This document shows, in pieces, positions 1 to 5,591 of a stretch of 5,591 bases of DNA; positions within the stretch are counted from its first letter, which is position 1; each line of letters opens with the position of its first letter. The position numbers were made by a program, and so were the translations under genes. The notes beneath the pieces are model-generated. The model saw nothing but the letters and a program-made list of their open reading frames with translations. It ran no database searches and was not told where the DNA came from. Source of the stretch: Methylobacterium sp. (GTDB lineage: Bacteria; Pseudomonadota; Alphaproteobacteria; Rhizobiales; Beijerinckiaceae); the NCBI GenBank assembly GCA_020252865.1, contig JADCCH010000269.1, forward strand, positions 1-5,591, given 5' to 3'.

Positions 1-379
1 AAGGCGGGAACCCGCCGTCGCGAACAGCATTGCCCACGATGCAGCGCGCGAACGGGAAGAGCAGGCGCGGGCACTCGATCATCACCACCTGGTGCATGTG
101 CTCGGCGGGAATGTTCACGAGCCGGAAAATGCCGGAATACAGGAGCTCGAAACGGAAAATCAGGTCTTCCGCCTCGCCCGCCGAACCCTCGAGAGAGAGA
201 TCGACCTCGAATTCGCCATCTCCCAGGTCCTTTGCGTTCACGTTCACCTGGACATTGATGGCCGGCGGAACCTGCTTCGGTTGCAGCGAGCGCGGTGCAT
301 TCGGGTTCTCGAAGGACAGATCCTTCACATATTGCGCAAGCGCATCGAGCTGCGGCATGCCGCCATTTCCTTCAGCCAT
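1..379 (-). CDS. secB: SecB, protein-export chaperone (C-terminus cut by window edge)
   Basis: Cytosolic tetrameric chaperone that holds unfolded preproteins and passes them to SecA at the Sec translocase. Reading the minus strand from the ATG at 377-379 gives 126 residues with no stop before the window edge. The start reads [20 protein letters not shown], followed by the SecB-typical LSFENPNAP segment near residue 22. The C-terminal half contains [20 protein letters not shown] and RDGGFPP, the well-conserved end of the SecB core. Only the last residues, including the acidic tail that contacts SecA, lie outside the window. The start is supported by an AGGA at 388-391, 8 nt upstream, with a second GAGGA-like stretch at 394-398. 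The gene follows fxsA on the same strand after 102 bp. The family call is secure; only the 3' end is missing. Confidence 0.95.
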   Translation of the reverse strand, partial: MAEGNGGMPQLDALAQYVKDLSFENPNAPRSLQPKQVPPAINVQVNVNAKDLGDGEFEVDLSLEGSAGEAEDLIFRFELLYSGIFRLVNIPAEHMHQVVMIECPRLLFPFARCIVGNAVRDGGFPP

Positions 380-481
380 GGTTCTGATCCTGTCCTCGTG
401 TGTCAGGCGGGTATTTGGCCCGCCGGGGCCTTGCAAGCACCCGATATTCGGGCGCCGGCTTACACGCAAGGCCCGCGCGCC
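380..481 (-). promoter_or_regulatory. fxsA-secB intergenic gap with two stem-loops
   Basis: This 102-bp gap separates the fxsA stop from the secB start. It holds a perfect 6-bp GC stem with a 7-nt loop (GGCGGG at 406-411 with CCCGCC at 419-424) and a 5-bp stem with a 3-nt loop (CCCGA at 440-444 with TCGGG at 448-452). On the minus strand neither is followed by a T-run, so they are poor classical intrinsic terminators. They could end fxsA transcripts in a Rho-dependent or processing-related way, or form part of the secB 5' leader. I did not find a -35/-10 pair with acceptable spacing for secB here: TTGCAA at 431-436 lies only 13 nt from an AT-rich CAAATA at 412-417. The stem-loops are seen in the sequence; their role is inference. 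Confidence 0.3.
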
Positions 482-973
482 TCAAGGCCGGTTCGCTGCA
501 TCGGGCGGCAAGCGGGCTTCCCGCGTGGGGATTTCGTGCCATTCTCCGGGTTCAAGATCGATCACGTCATCCCTCTGCGCCGGCTGCGCAGCGCGCCGGA
601 TGAGCGCGCTGCGCAGCCCCGGCGCCAGCAGCGCCAGCCCGAAAAGCGAAAGCACGAAACCCGGCATCATCAGGGTCAGCGCGAGCATCATGCCGCTGCC
701 GAGCCTTTCCAGTTCCATGAGGCGGAAACCCGGTGCCGAGACCTTCAGCAGGGATCGTCCGGTCAGCCAGACCAGGGCGAAAAGCCCCAGTGCGCTCTTG
801 CCGATGGCCGCGAGAATGACGCTTCCAAGACCCCATTTCTGGGCCAGCAGCATGAACAACGCACCTTCCAGCGCCATCCAGAGCAGAAACCAGAGGCCCG
901 GGCGCAGCACGAAAGCCTGAAAGCCGCGCGCCATGGCCGCAATGCGGTCATTCGGGTCGGGAAATCGGCCCAT
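482..973 (-). CDS. fxsA: FxsA-family inner-membrane protein
   Basis: Small polytopic membrane protein of the FxsA family, named for an E. coli protein whose overproduction relieves F exclusion of phage T7. Its molecular role is not settled. The product is 163 residues with hydrophobic segments at about 26-45, 49-71 and 94-118, the usual FxsA pattern. Family marks are a glutamate in the first segment (ALEG, E36), glycines in the second (GKSALG) and the closing LMMPGF...LFGLALLAPGLR stretch at about 101-121. The aspartate of the classical PGF-TD-GL motif is replaced (VLSL), so this is a divergent member. A charged cytosolic tail follows, with VIDLEPGEWHEI at about 137-148. I chose the ATG at 973. 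ATG at 934 would still keep all membrane segments, and TTG at 1066 would add an unlikely Arg-rich stretch. No strong Shine-Dalgarno site decides between them. The gene lies between secB and divergent timA. Confidence 0.8.
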   Translation of the reverse strand: MGRFPDPNDRIAAMARGFQAFVLRPGLWFLLWMALEGALFMLLAQKWGLGSVILAAIGKSALGLFALVWLTGRSLLKVSAPGFRLMELERLGSGMMLALTLMMPGFVLSLFGLALLAPGLRSALIRRAAQPAQRDDVIDLEPGEWHEIPTREARLPPDAANRP

Positions 974-1116
974 CCGGATTCTTTCGCCTCGTTTTCCTTG
1001 CGCCTGCCGACCGAATCGGGGATGGCGCCAGACAATCGAACACCCTATATGGGAAGCATGAAGCAAGAACCAATGGCTCGCGCCCTTGGGGTTCGTGTCT
1101 GTGCAGGTGCTCTTCG
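974..1116. promoter_or_regulatory. Divergent fxsA / timA promoter region
   Basis: These 143 bp lie between the chosen fxsA start and the timA start, so the region should carry promoters for both directions. On the minus strand, TTGGTT (1074-1069) and CATATA (1051-1046) are spaced 17 nt apart and could be a weak -35/-10 pair for fxsA; each matches the sigma-70 consensus at only about 3 of 6 positions. The same AT-rich core (CTATAT, 1045-1050) is the only obvious -10-like element on the plus strand, but I see no convincing -35 partner there. An AGG at 1105-1107, 9 nt before the timA ATG, is a modest ribosome-binding site. The existence of promoters is inferred from gene layout; the exact boxes are tentative. 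Confidence 0.35.
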
Positions 1117-1824
1117 ATGCAGAATTTCGACGTTCTCACGCTTGTTTTTCTCGGGCTGGCGATCTTCGTCATCTACAAGCTGCGCTCGGTTCTGGGCCAA
1201 CGCACGGGCACCGAGAAACCGCCTCAGGATTTGATGATTCGCCGCGAGCAGGTGGCGGAACAGCCGGCCCCCGGTGCCGGCAACAACAATATCGTGCCGC
1301 TGCCCACCGTGCGGGGTCCTCAGCCGGCCGCCGAACCGGAAGCCCGCCTGGCCGGCGTGGTTCCCCCGGATTCGCCCGCTTTTGGTGGCCTTGTCCAGAT
1401 CATGCAGAGCGATTCCACCTTTGACCCGCGCGATTTCCTTGGCGGCGCGCGGGCGGCCTATGAGATGATCGTGATGGCCTTCGCGCAGGGCGACCGCCGC
1501 ACCCTGAAGGACCTGCTTTCGCCAGAGGTCTATGAGGGCTTCGAGGGCGCGATCAAGGATCGCGAGAGCCGCAACGAGAAGGTGGAGACGCAGTTCGTCT
1601 CCATCGACAAGGCCGAATTCTCGGATGCACTGCTGCGCGCGAAGAGTGCGCAGGTGACGGTGAAATTCCTCTCCAAGCTCATCACCGCCACGCGGGATGC
1701 GCAGGGCGCGATCATCGATGGCAACCCCGAAAAGGTCACCGATGTCACGGATATCTGGACCTTCTCGCGCGATGTTACCTCGCGGGATCCGAACTGGCGT
1801 CTGGTGGCGACTGAATCGGCCTGA
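1117..1824 (+). CDS. timA: Tim44/TimA-family putative adaptor protein, membrane-anchored
   Basis: A 235-residue bacterial relative of mitochondrial Tim44. Mitochondrial Tim44 tethers Hsp70 to the inner-membrane import channel. For the alphaproteobacterial TimA group an adaptor role at the membrane is assumed rather than proven. Residues 3-20 form one N-terminal transmembrane segment (LTLVFLGLAIFVIY), followed by the typical short motif KLRSVLGQRTGTE at 21-33. A low-complexity Pro/Ala/Gln-rich linker covers about 34-90. The Tim44-like domain spans about 105-232: FLGGARAAYEMIVMAFAQGDRRTLKDLL, a region around FVSIDKAEF, and the closing DIWTFSRDV..DPNWRLVATE. The length is normal for the group. 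It is the first gene of a plus-strand run and its 3' end overlaps the probable start of mltA, which suggests translational coupling. The family call is secure; function in this organism is inference. Confidence 0.9.
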   Translation: MQNFDVLTLVFLGLAIFVIYKLRSVLGQRTGTEKPPQDLMIRREQVAEQPAPGAGNNNIVPLPTVRGPQPAAEPEARLAGVVPPDSPAFGGLVQIMQSDSTFDPRDFLGGARAAYEMIVMAFAQGDRRTLKDLLSPEVYEGFEGAIKDRESRNEKVETQFVSIDKAEFSDALLRAKSAQVTVKFLSKLITATRDAQGAIIDGNPEKVTDVTDIWTFSRDVTSRDPNWRLVATESA

Positions 1825-2995
1825 GGCTCTGGTCGTTGCCGGGCTGGGGCTCCTCGCGATGAGTGGCGCCACGCCGGCCGATCCGCTAAGCGCCCTGCCG
1901 CCTCTGGCCGAACAGGCCAATCTGCGCCCGCTCGCCTTCGCTGAGCTCCCGGGTTGGGAGCGGGATGATGCGGGCGCGGCCTTCCGCGCCTTTCTCGAGA
2001 CCTGCAAGCCGCTGGCCGGGGGCGCGCCCGCCCAGCGGCCCGGCGTGAAGCCGCCGGAAGGGCTCGTGGCCATCTGTCGCAAGGCTCTTGCCCAGCAGAT
2101 CACCGAAAGCCGGGCTGCGCGGACGTTCTTCGAGGCGCATTTTCAACCCTTCGAAATCCGACCCAAGAGCGGGGATGGCTTCCTGACAGCCTATTTCGAA
2201 CCCGAAATCGGAGCTTCCCGCGAGCGCACGGCCGAGTTCCCCGTGCCCGTGCTGGCCCGGCCGGCGGACCTCGTGACCTTCGCGCAGGATGAACCCCGCC
2301 CCCCTGGCATCGACCAGACCTATTCTGCCGCCAGCATGAGCGGGGGCGTTCCTTCCATCTATGCGGATCGCGCGGCGATCTGGGCGGGGGCGCTTGCTGG
2401 TCAAGGTCTGGAAATCGCATGGCTTCGGGATGAGACCGAGCTTTTCATTACCCAGGTGCAGGGCTCCGCGCGCCTGACCTTCACGGATGGCACGCGCGCG
2501 CGCCTCACCTATGCCGGGCGGAACGGGCATCCCTACACCTCCATCGGTCGCCTTCTGGTGGAGCAGGGCGAGATTCTGCTCTCGGAGATGTCTCTGGAGC
2601 GGCTGACGGGCTGGCTGCTGGCCGATCCGGCGCGAGGGCGTGTGCTGATGGAGCGCAACCGCTCCTATATCTTCTTCGCTCTCGAACCGATGCTCGATCC
2701 CGCGCGCGGCCCGATCGGTGGCGCGGGCGTGCCGCTCACCGCAGGACGCAGCCTCGCGGTCGATCGCACGCTCTGGCCCTATGGCCTGCCGGTCTGGATC
2801 GAGGTTTCGCCGCTCACGCCCGAAGGCCCGCGCAGGCCTCTCGATCGCCTGATGATCGCGCAGGACACCGGTTCGGCGATTCTCGGCCCGGCGCGCGGGG
2901 ATTTCTTCATGGGATCGGGTGCTGAAGCCGGCCAGCGCGCCGGTCTCGTGCGCGATTCCATGCGTTTCGTTGTCTTCTGGCCGCGGGGGGCGTGA
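1772..2995 (+). CDS. mltA: Membrane-bound lytic murein transglycosylase A (MltA)
   Basis: Lytic transglycosylase that cleaves the MurNAc-GlcNAc bond of peptidoglycan and leaves a 1,6-anhydro end, acting in the periplasm during wall turnover. From the chosen ATG the product is 407 residues. A signal-peptide-like N-terminus is visible: an Arg-rich n-region, hydrophobic ALVVAGLGLLAMSGA at about 19-33, and a probable cleavage after ATPA. The MltA domain follows, with LTAYFEPEI (138-146), PSIYADRAAIWAG, ETELFITQVQGSAR (221-234) and GRNGHPYTSIGR (249-260). The C-terminal 3D domain has DRTLWPYGLPVWIE (331-344) and the active-site region QDTGSAILGPARGDFFMGSG. D365 and D377 match the conserved pair of E. 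coli MltA, whose second member is the catalytic D308. No lipobox cysteine is visible near the cleavage site. The start is uncertain: ATG 1772 overlaps timA by 53 bp, CTG 1811 would give a compact signal peptide, and ATG 1859 would lose it. Confidence 0.92.
   Translation: MLPRGIRTGVWWRLNRPEALVVAGLGLLAMSGATPADPLSALPPLAEQANLRPLAFAELPGWERDDAGAAFRAFLETCKPLAGGAPAQRPGVKPPEGLVAICRKALAQQITESRAARTFFEAHFQPFEIRPKSGDGFLTAYFEPEIGASRERTAEFPVPVLARPADLVTFAQDEPRPPGIDQTYSAASMSGGVPSIYADRAAIWAGALAGQGLEIAWLRDETELFITQVQGSARLTFTDGTRARLTYAGRNGHPYTSIGRLLVEQGEILLSEMSLERLTGWLLADPARGRVLMERNRSYIFFALEPMLDPARGPIGGAGVPLTAGRSLAVDRTLWPYGLPVWIEVSPLTPEGPRRPLDRLMIAQDTGSAILGPARGDFFMGSGAEAGQRAGLVRDSMRFVVFWPRGA
2985..2990 (+). promoter_or_regulatory. 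Purine-rich ribosome-binding site for the Smr gene
   Basis: A run of six G residues within the last codons of mltA lies 9 nt before the ATG at 3000. It favours this start over the in-frame ATG at 2919, which lies well inside mltA. The placement implies that ribosomes finishing mltA can re-initiate on the next gene. Confidence 0.5.
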
Positions 2996-2999
2996 CCCA

Positions 3000-3557
3000 A
3001 TGCGGCGCAAGCGGCGTGGATTATCCTCGGAGGAGGTGCAGGTCTGGCACCATGTTGCACGGCAGGCGAAACCCTTGCCGGGCCGCATGCTGCCCGAATT
3101 GCCCGAAGAGCCGCCACCCGCCGTTCCCGCACCACTGCCTTCCGCTGCGAGCCCTGTCACCAGGCCTCCAAAAAAGGCCGCGCCACGCCCCATCCCGCCC
3201 CTCGCGCCGCTGGATCGGCGTGCCCGGCGCGATGTCGCGCGGGGGTTGCAGCCGCTCGACGGACGGATCGACCTGCATGGCCTGCGACAGGCGGAGGCGC
3301 ATCGCGAACTGCTCGAATTCCTCTACGCCATGCATCATCGCGGCGCTAAACTCATTCTGGTCATCACCGGCAAGGGGGGCGGCCTCGATGCCCGCGGCGA
3401 GGAGCGTGGCATCTTGCGGCGCCTCGTGCCGAATTGGCTGGCTGACCCTGCCCTGCGCACCATTGTGCTCGGTTACGAGGCCTCAGCGCCTGGCCATGGG
3501 GGCGAGGGCGCGCTTTACGTGCGTCTGCGCCGGGCGCGCAGGTTCGAGAAGGCTTGA
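3000..3557 (+). CDS. Stand-alone Smr-domain protein (Smr/MutS2 C-terminal family)
   Basis: A 185-residue protein with one Smr domain, the fold found at the C-terminus of MutS2 and as separate small proteins. Smr domains bind nucleic acids and several have endonuclease activity; the substrate of this group is not established. The domain covers about residues 86-182 and shows the hallmarks DLHG (91-94), VITGKGGG (121-128) and HGGEGALYVRLRR (166-178). It is preceded by a basic start (MRRKRRGLSSEEVQVWHHVARQ), a PLPGR element and a proline-rich linker at about 31-70, an arrangement common in alphaproteobacterial Smr proteins, with no MutS ATPase part. It begins 4 nt after the mltA stop and is almost certainly co-transcribed and translationally coupled. 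No membrane segment or signal peptide is seen, so it should act in the cytosol. The family is secure; the role is open. Confidence 0.92.
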   Translation: MRRKRRGLSSEEVQVWHHVARQAKPLPGRMLPELPEEPPPAVPAPLPSAASPVTRPPKKAAPRPIPPLAPLDRRARRDVARGLQPLDGRIDLHGLRQAEAHRELLEFLYAMHHRGAKLILVITGKGGGLDARGEERGILRRLVPNWLADPALRTIVLGYEASAPGHGGEGALYVRLRRARRFEKA

Positions 3558-3601
3558 CGCCCCGCCTCCGCTCGGCCATCCCCTCGCGACCCCTCGTGAA
3601 C

Positions 3602-3608
3602 CGGAAAA
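3602..3608 (+). promoter_or_regulatory. Ribosome-binding site deciding the adenosine kinase start
   Basis: GGAAAA at 3603-3608 ends 5 nt before the ATG at 3614. It supports that start against the in-frame TTG at 3554, which overlaps the end of the Smr gene and would add 20 residues (MTPRLRSAIPSRPLVNRKIP) unlike the start of PfkB kinases. Confidence 0.55.
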
Positions 3609-3613
3609 TCCCC

Positions 3614-4609
3614 ATGTCCCGCACCTATGACGTCCTCACCATCGGCAATGCCATCGTCGATGTGATCGCACGCTGCGAGGAGGATTTCCTGCACCGGCAA
3701 GGCGTGGCGAAGGGCTCGATGACGCTGATCGAAGAGGATCGCGCGGAAGCCATCTACGCCGCGATGGGCCCGGCCACGATCATCTCCGGCGGCTCGGCCG
3801 CGAATACCGGCGTCGGCGCGGCCTCTTTTGGCGCGCGCTCGGCCTTCATCGGCAAGGTGAAGGCCGATCCGGTGGGCGATTTGTTCGCGCATGACATCGT
3901 GGCCTCCGGCGTGGCCTTCGGCACCCGTCCGGCGATCGACGGCAAGGCCACGGCGCGCAGCTTCATCCTTGTGACGCCCGATGGCGAGCGGACGATGAAC
4001 ACGTTCCTCGGCGCCTGCCAGGACCTGACCGAGGCGGATATCGACCCCGCCACCGTGCAGGCCGCCGCCGTCACCTATCTCGAAGGCTATCTGTGGGATC
4101 CCCCGGCCGCAAAGCTCGCCTTCCGCAAGGCGGCGGACCTGGCGCATGAAGCCGGCCGCGAGGTGGCGCTGACGCTCTCCGACAGCTTCTGCGTCGATCG
4201 CTACCGCGCGGAATTCCGCGAGCTCATCGTGAGCGGCACCGTGGATCTCGTCTTCGCGAACGAGCACGAACTGAAGGCGCTCTACGAGACCGCCGATTTC
4301 GACACCGCGCTGGCCGCCCTGCGTGGCCAGGCGAAGCGGGCGGCGGTCACGCGGTCGGAGAAGGGCGCTGTCATCATCGAGGGCGCGACCACCGTCTCCG
4401 TGCCGGCCTGCCCGATCGAGACGCTGGAGGATGCGACCGGTGCGGGTGATGCCTTCGCGGCGGGCTTCCTGTTCGGCTACACGGCGGGCCTCGGCTACGA
4501 GAAGGCGGGCAGCCTCGGCACGATGGCCGCGAGCCATGTCATCCAGAAGCTCGGCGCGCGCCCGGAACGGTCGCTGAAGGTGCTGGCGCAGGAAAACGGT
4601 TTGCTTTGA
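3614..4609 (+). CDS. Adenosine kinase, PfkB (ribokinase-like) family
   Basis: A 331-residue sugar/nucleoside kinase that most likely phosphorylates adenosine to AMP with ATP (purine salvage, including adenosine released from S-adenosylhomocysteine). The N-terminus YDVLTIGNAIVDVIARC opens the Rossmann-like fold. PfkB signature 1 is seen as IISGGSAANTGVGAASFG (57-73) with KVKADPVGDLF after it. Signature 2 is LEDATGAGDAFAAGFL at 271-286, where D279 of the GAGD motif is the expected catalytic base and the glycines form the anion hole. FANEHE at about 214-219 corresponds to the conserved N-x-x-E region that helps bind Mg-phosphate. Length fits adenosine kinases of alphaproteobacteria, but PfkB members are hard to separate by motif, so another sugar or nucleoside substrate remains possible. 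It follows the Smr gene after 56 bp with no terminator visible, so it may share the upstream transcript. It converges on coaA. Confidence 0.88.
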   Translation: MSRTYDVLTIGNAIVDVIARCEEDFLHRQGVAKGSMTLIEEDRAEAIYAAMGPATIISGGSAANTGVGAASFGARSAFIGKVKADPVGDLFAHDIVASGVAFGTRPAIDGKATARSFILVTPDGERTMNTFLGACQDLTEADIDPATVQAAAVTYLEGYLWDPPAAKLAFRKAADLAHEAGREVALTLSDSFCVDRYRAEFRELIVSGTVDLVFANEHELKALYETADFDTALAALRGQAKRAAVTRSEKGAVIIEGATTVSVPACPIETLEDATGAGDAFAAGFLFGYTAGLGYEKAGSLGTMAASHVIQKLGARPERSLKVLAQENGLL

Positions 4610-4633
4610 GGCCTGGGCTCCTGACCCTCAGAG
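4604..4633. terminator. Stem-loop in the convergent adenosine kinase / coaA junction
   Basis: CTTTGAGG (4604-4611) can pair with CCTCAGAG (4626-4633), an 8-bp stem with one G-T wobble and a 14-nt loop. Both stop codons are in the stem: TGA at 4607-4609 for the kinase and the complement of TGA at 4628-4630 for coaA. On the plus strand only three T residues follow (4634-4636), and none follow on the minus strand, so it is a weak candidate for a two-way terminator. With only 18 nt between the two genes there is little other room for a terminator outside the coding regions. Confidence 0.3.
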
Positions 4634-5591
4634 TTTCCGCAGCGCCACTTCCTCGATGGCGTGGCTTTCGCCCTTGCGCAGGATAAGATCGGCACGCGGG
4701 CGCGTGGGGAAAATGTTCTCGCGCAGATTCGGCAGGTTGATGCGGTCCCACAGGCTATGCGCGGTGGCGAGCGCCTCCGCCTCGCCGATCGAGGCATAGC
4801 GGTGGAAGAAGCTTTCCGGCTTGCGGAAGGCGGTTTCGCGCAAGGCCATGAACCGATCGACATACCATTTGCGCAGGAGTTCCTCGTCCGCGTCGATGTA
4901 GATCGAGAAATCGAGGAAATCGGAGACGTAAGGCACCGGCTTGCCATCGCGCGGCAGGCGCGGCGGCTGGAGCACGTTGAGGCCCTCGAAGATCAGGATA
5001 TCCGGCCGATCCACCATCTGCTGCTCGTCAGGCAGCACATCATAGACGAGGTGGGAATAGAGCGGCGCGGGCACATGGCGCTCGCCGGCCTTGATCTGCG
5101 CGAGAAATTTCACGATCGCCATGCTGTCATAGCTCTCGGGGAAGCCCTTGCGCTCCATCAGTCCGAGGCGGCGCAGTTCTGAATTGGGGTAGAGGAAGCC
5201 ATCCGTGGTGATCAGGCTCACCTTCGGCGTGTTGGGCCAGCGCGTCAGCAGCTTTTCCAGCACGCGCGCCGTGGTGGATTTGCCTACCGCCACCGAACCC
5301 GCGACGCCGATGACATAAGGAACCTTGCCATCGCCGGCATTGAGAAAACGCTGCGTCGCCTTGTAGAGCCCCTGCGCCGCCGCGGTGTAGAGCGCGAGCA
5401 GGCGCGAGAGCGGCAGATAGATCTCCACCACTTCCTCGAGGCTGAGGCGATCATTCATGGATTGCAGGCCCTTGATCTCCTCGAGGCTGAGGGTCAGGGG
5501 CGTATCGGCGCGCAGGGAGGCCCATTCCTGCCGGTCGAAAACGCGGAAGGGCGAGAGATCCACATCGGGCGCGAGTTTCGAGACGCGAGCA
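4628..5591 (-). CDS. coaA: Type I pantothenate kinase (CoaA), probable 5' end beyond window
   Basis: Cytosolic ATP-dependent kinase that makes 4'-phosphopantothenate, the first committed and CoA-regulated step of coenzyme A synthesis. Counted from the GTG at 5563, the visible product is 311 residues. The Walker A loop is [12 protein letters not shown] (86-97), followed by [11 protein letters not shown] (118-127), RKGFPESYD (138-146), [10 protein letters not shown] (167-176), [11 protein letters not shown] (191-201) and [13 protein letters not shown] (222-234). These are type I (bacterial CoaA) motifs, not type II or III. The reading frame stays open upstream of that GTG to the window edge (ARVSKLAPD before VDLSPFRVF). 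The GTG has no Shine-Dalgarno site, and related alphaproteobacterial CoaA proteins carry a short extension before the SPFRVF-like element. The true start is therefore probably just outside the window; GTG 5563 is the fallback. The gene converges on the adenosine kinase gene. Confidence 0.95.
   Translation of the reverse strand, partial: ARVSKLAPDVDLSPFRVFDRQEWASLRADTPLTLSLEEIKGLQSMNDRLSLEEVVEIYLPLSRLLALYTAAAQGLYKATQRFLNAGDGKVPYVIGVAGSVAVGKSTTARVLEKLLTRWPNTPKVSLITTDGFLYPNSELRRLGLMERKGFPESYDSMAIVKFLAQIKAGERHVPAPLYSHLVYDVLPDEQQMVDRPDILIFEGLNVLQPPRLPRDGKPVPYVSDFLDFSIYIDADEELLRKWYVDRFMALRETAFRKPESFFHRYASIGEAEALATAHSLWDRINLPNLRENIFPTRPRADLILRKGESHAIEEVALRKL

Noticed and set aside
411..436. TTGCAA and CAAATA as a promoter for secB on the minus strand
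   Set aside because: The spacing is 13 nt, too short for a sigma-70 promoter, and the -10-like element overlaps a stem-loop.
455..491. CCGGCTT / AAGGCCGG inverted repeat at the end of fxsA
   Set aside because: The loop is more than 20 nt, the stem includes a wobble and there is no T-run; not a credible terminator.
92..1234. Long plus-strand open frames (92-1234 and 30-920) across the left part
   Set aside because: They lie antisense to secB and fxsA, whose products are recognisable. The translations are rich in Arg, Pro and Gln with no domain, as expected of shadow frames in high-GC DNA.
1886..3193. 435-residue minus-strand open frame opposite mltA (and another at 1045-2103)
   Set aside because: The translations are low-complexity, Arg/Gly/His-rich and motif-free, while the plus strand encodes clear TimA and MltA. 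The open frames result from GC-rich third positions.
3581..3600. Imperfect tandem 10-mer (CCCTCGCGAC / CCCTCGTGAA) before the adenosine kinase gene
   Set aside because: Only two copies with 8 of 10 matches in GC-rich DNA; consistent with chance and without symmetry typical of an operator.
3515..4537. 340-residue minus-strand open frame opposite the adenosine kinase gene
   Set aside because: Antisense shadow: the plus strand carries both PfkB signatures, while this frame has only Arg/Gly/Asp-rich sequence and no recognisable fold.
4661..5182. 173-residue plus-strand open frame inside coaA
   Set aside because: It is antisense to the conserved core of CoaA and shows no family features.

Overview
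The window is a high-GC chromosomal segment whose gene content and order point to an alphaproteobacterium, most likely of the Hyphomicrobiales (Rhizobiales) side. The pointers are SecB, a divergent FxsA-family membrane protein, a Tim44/TimA-family protein, MltA and a stand-alone Smr protein lying side by side, plus a PfkB-type adenosine kinase and a type I pantothenate kinase. All assignments come from reading translated sequence and recalling family motifs; no database search was possible. Coding density is high and nothing looks mobile or foreign: there are no IS ends, tRNA or rRNA genes, CRISPR repeats or phage genes.

Layout. Left edge, minus strand: secB (start at 379, C-terminus cut off by the window edge), preceded by a 102-bp gap with two short stem-loops and then an fxsA-family gene (973 to 482). 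A 143-bp divergent intergenic region (974-1116) separates these from a plus-strand run: a timA-like gene (1117-1824), mltA overlapping its 3' end (to 2995), an Smr-domain gene starting 4 nt after mltA (3000-3557), and adenosine kinase after a 56-bp gap (3614-4609). Type I coaA lies convergently on the minus strand (stop at 4628, 18 nt from the kinase stop) and runs open through the right edge.

How they fit together. The secB/fxsA side and the timA-mltA side carry protein-export and envelope functions: an export chaperone, a small membrane protein, a membrane-anchored Tim44-like protein and a peptidoglycan lytic transglycosylase. Smr is a nucleic-acid-binding or nuclease domain probably translated together with mltA. 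The two genes on the right are metabolic: adenosine salvage to AMP, and the first committed step of coenzyme A synthesis. They look like neighbours rather than members of the same pathway.

Novelty. This is mostly conserved housekeeping DNA, and I found no convincing undescribed system. The points worth a second look are the unclear start of mltA, the true N-terminus of coaA, the functionally unexplained TimA-like protein beside mltA, a stem-loop that contains both stop codons of the convergent pair, and stem-loops in the secB leader. The long antisense ORFs are GC-driven shadows of the real genes.
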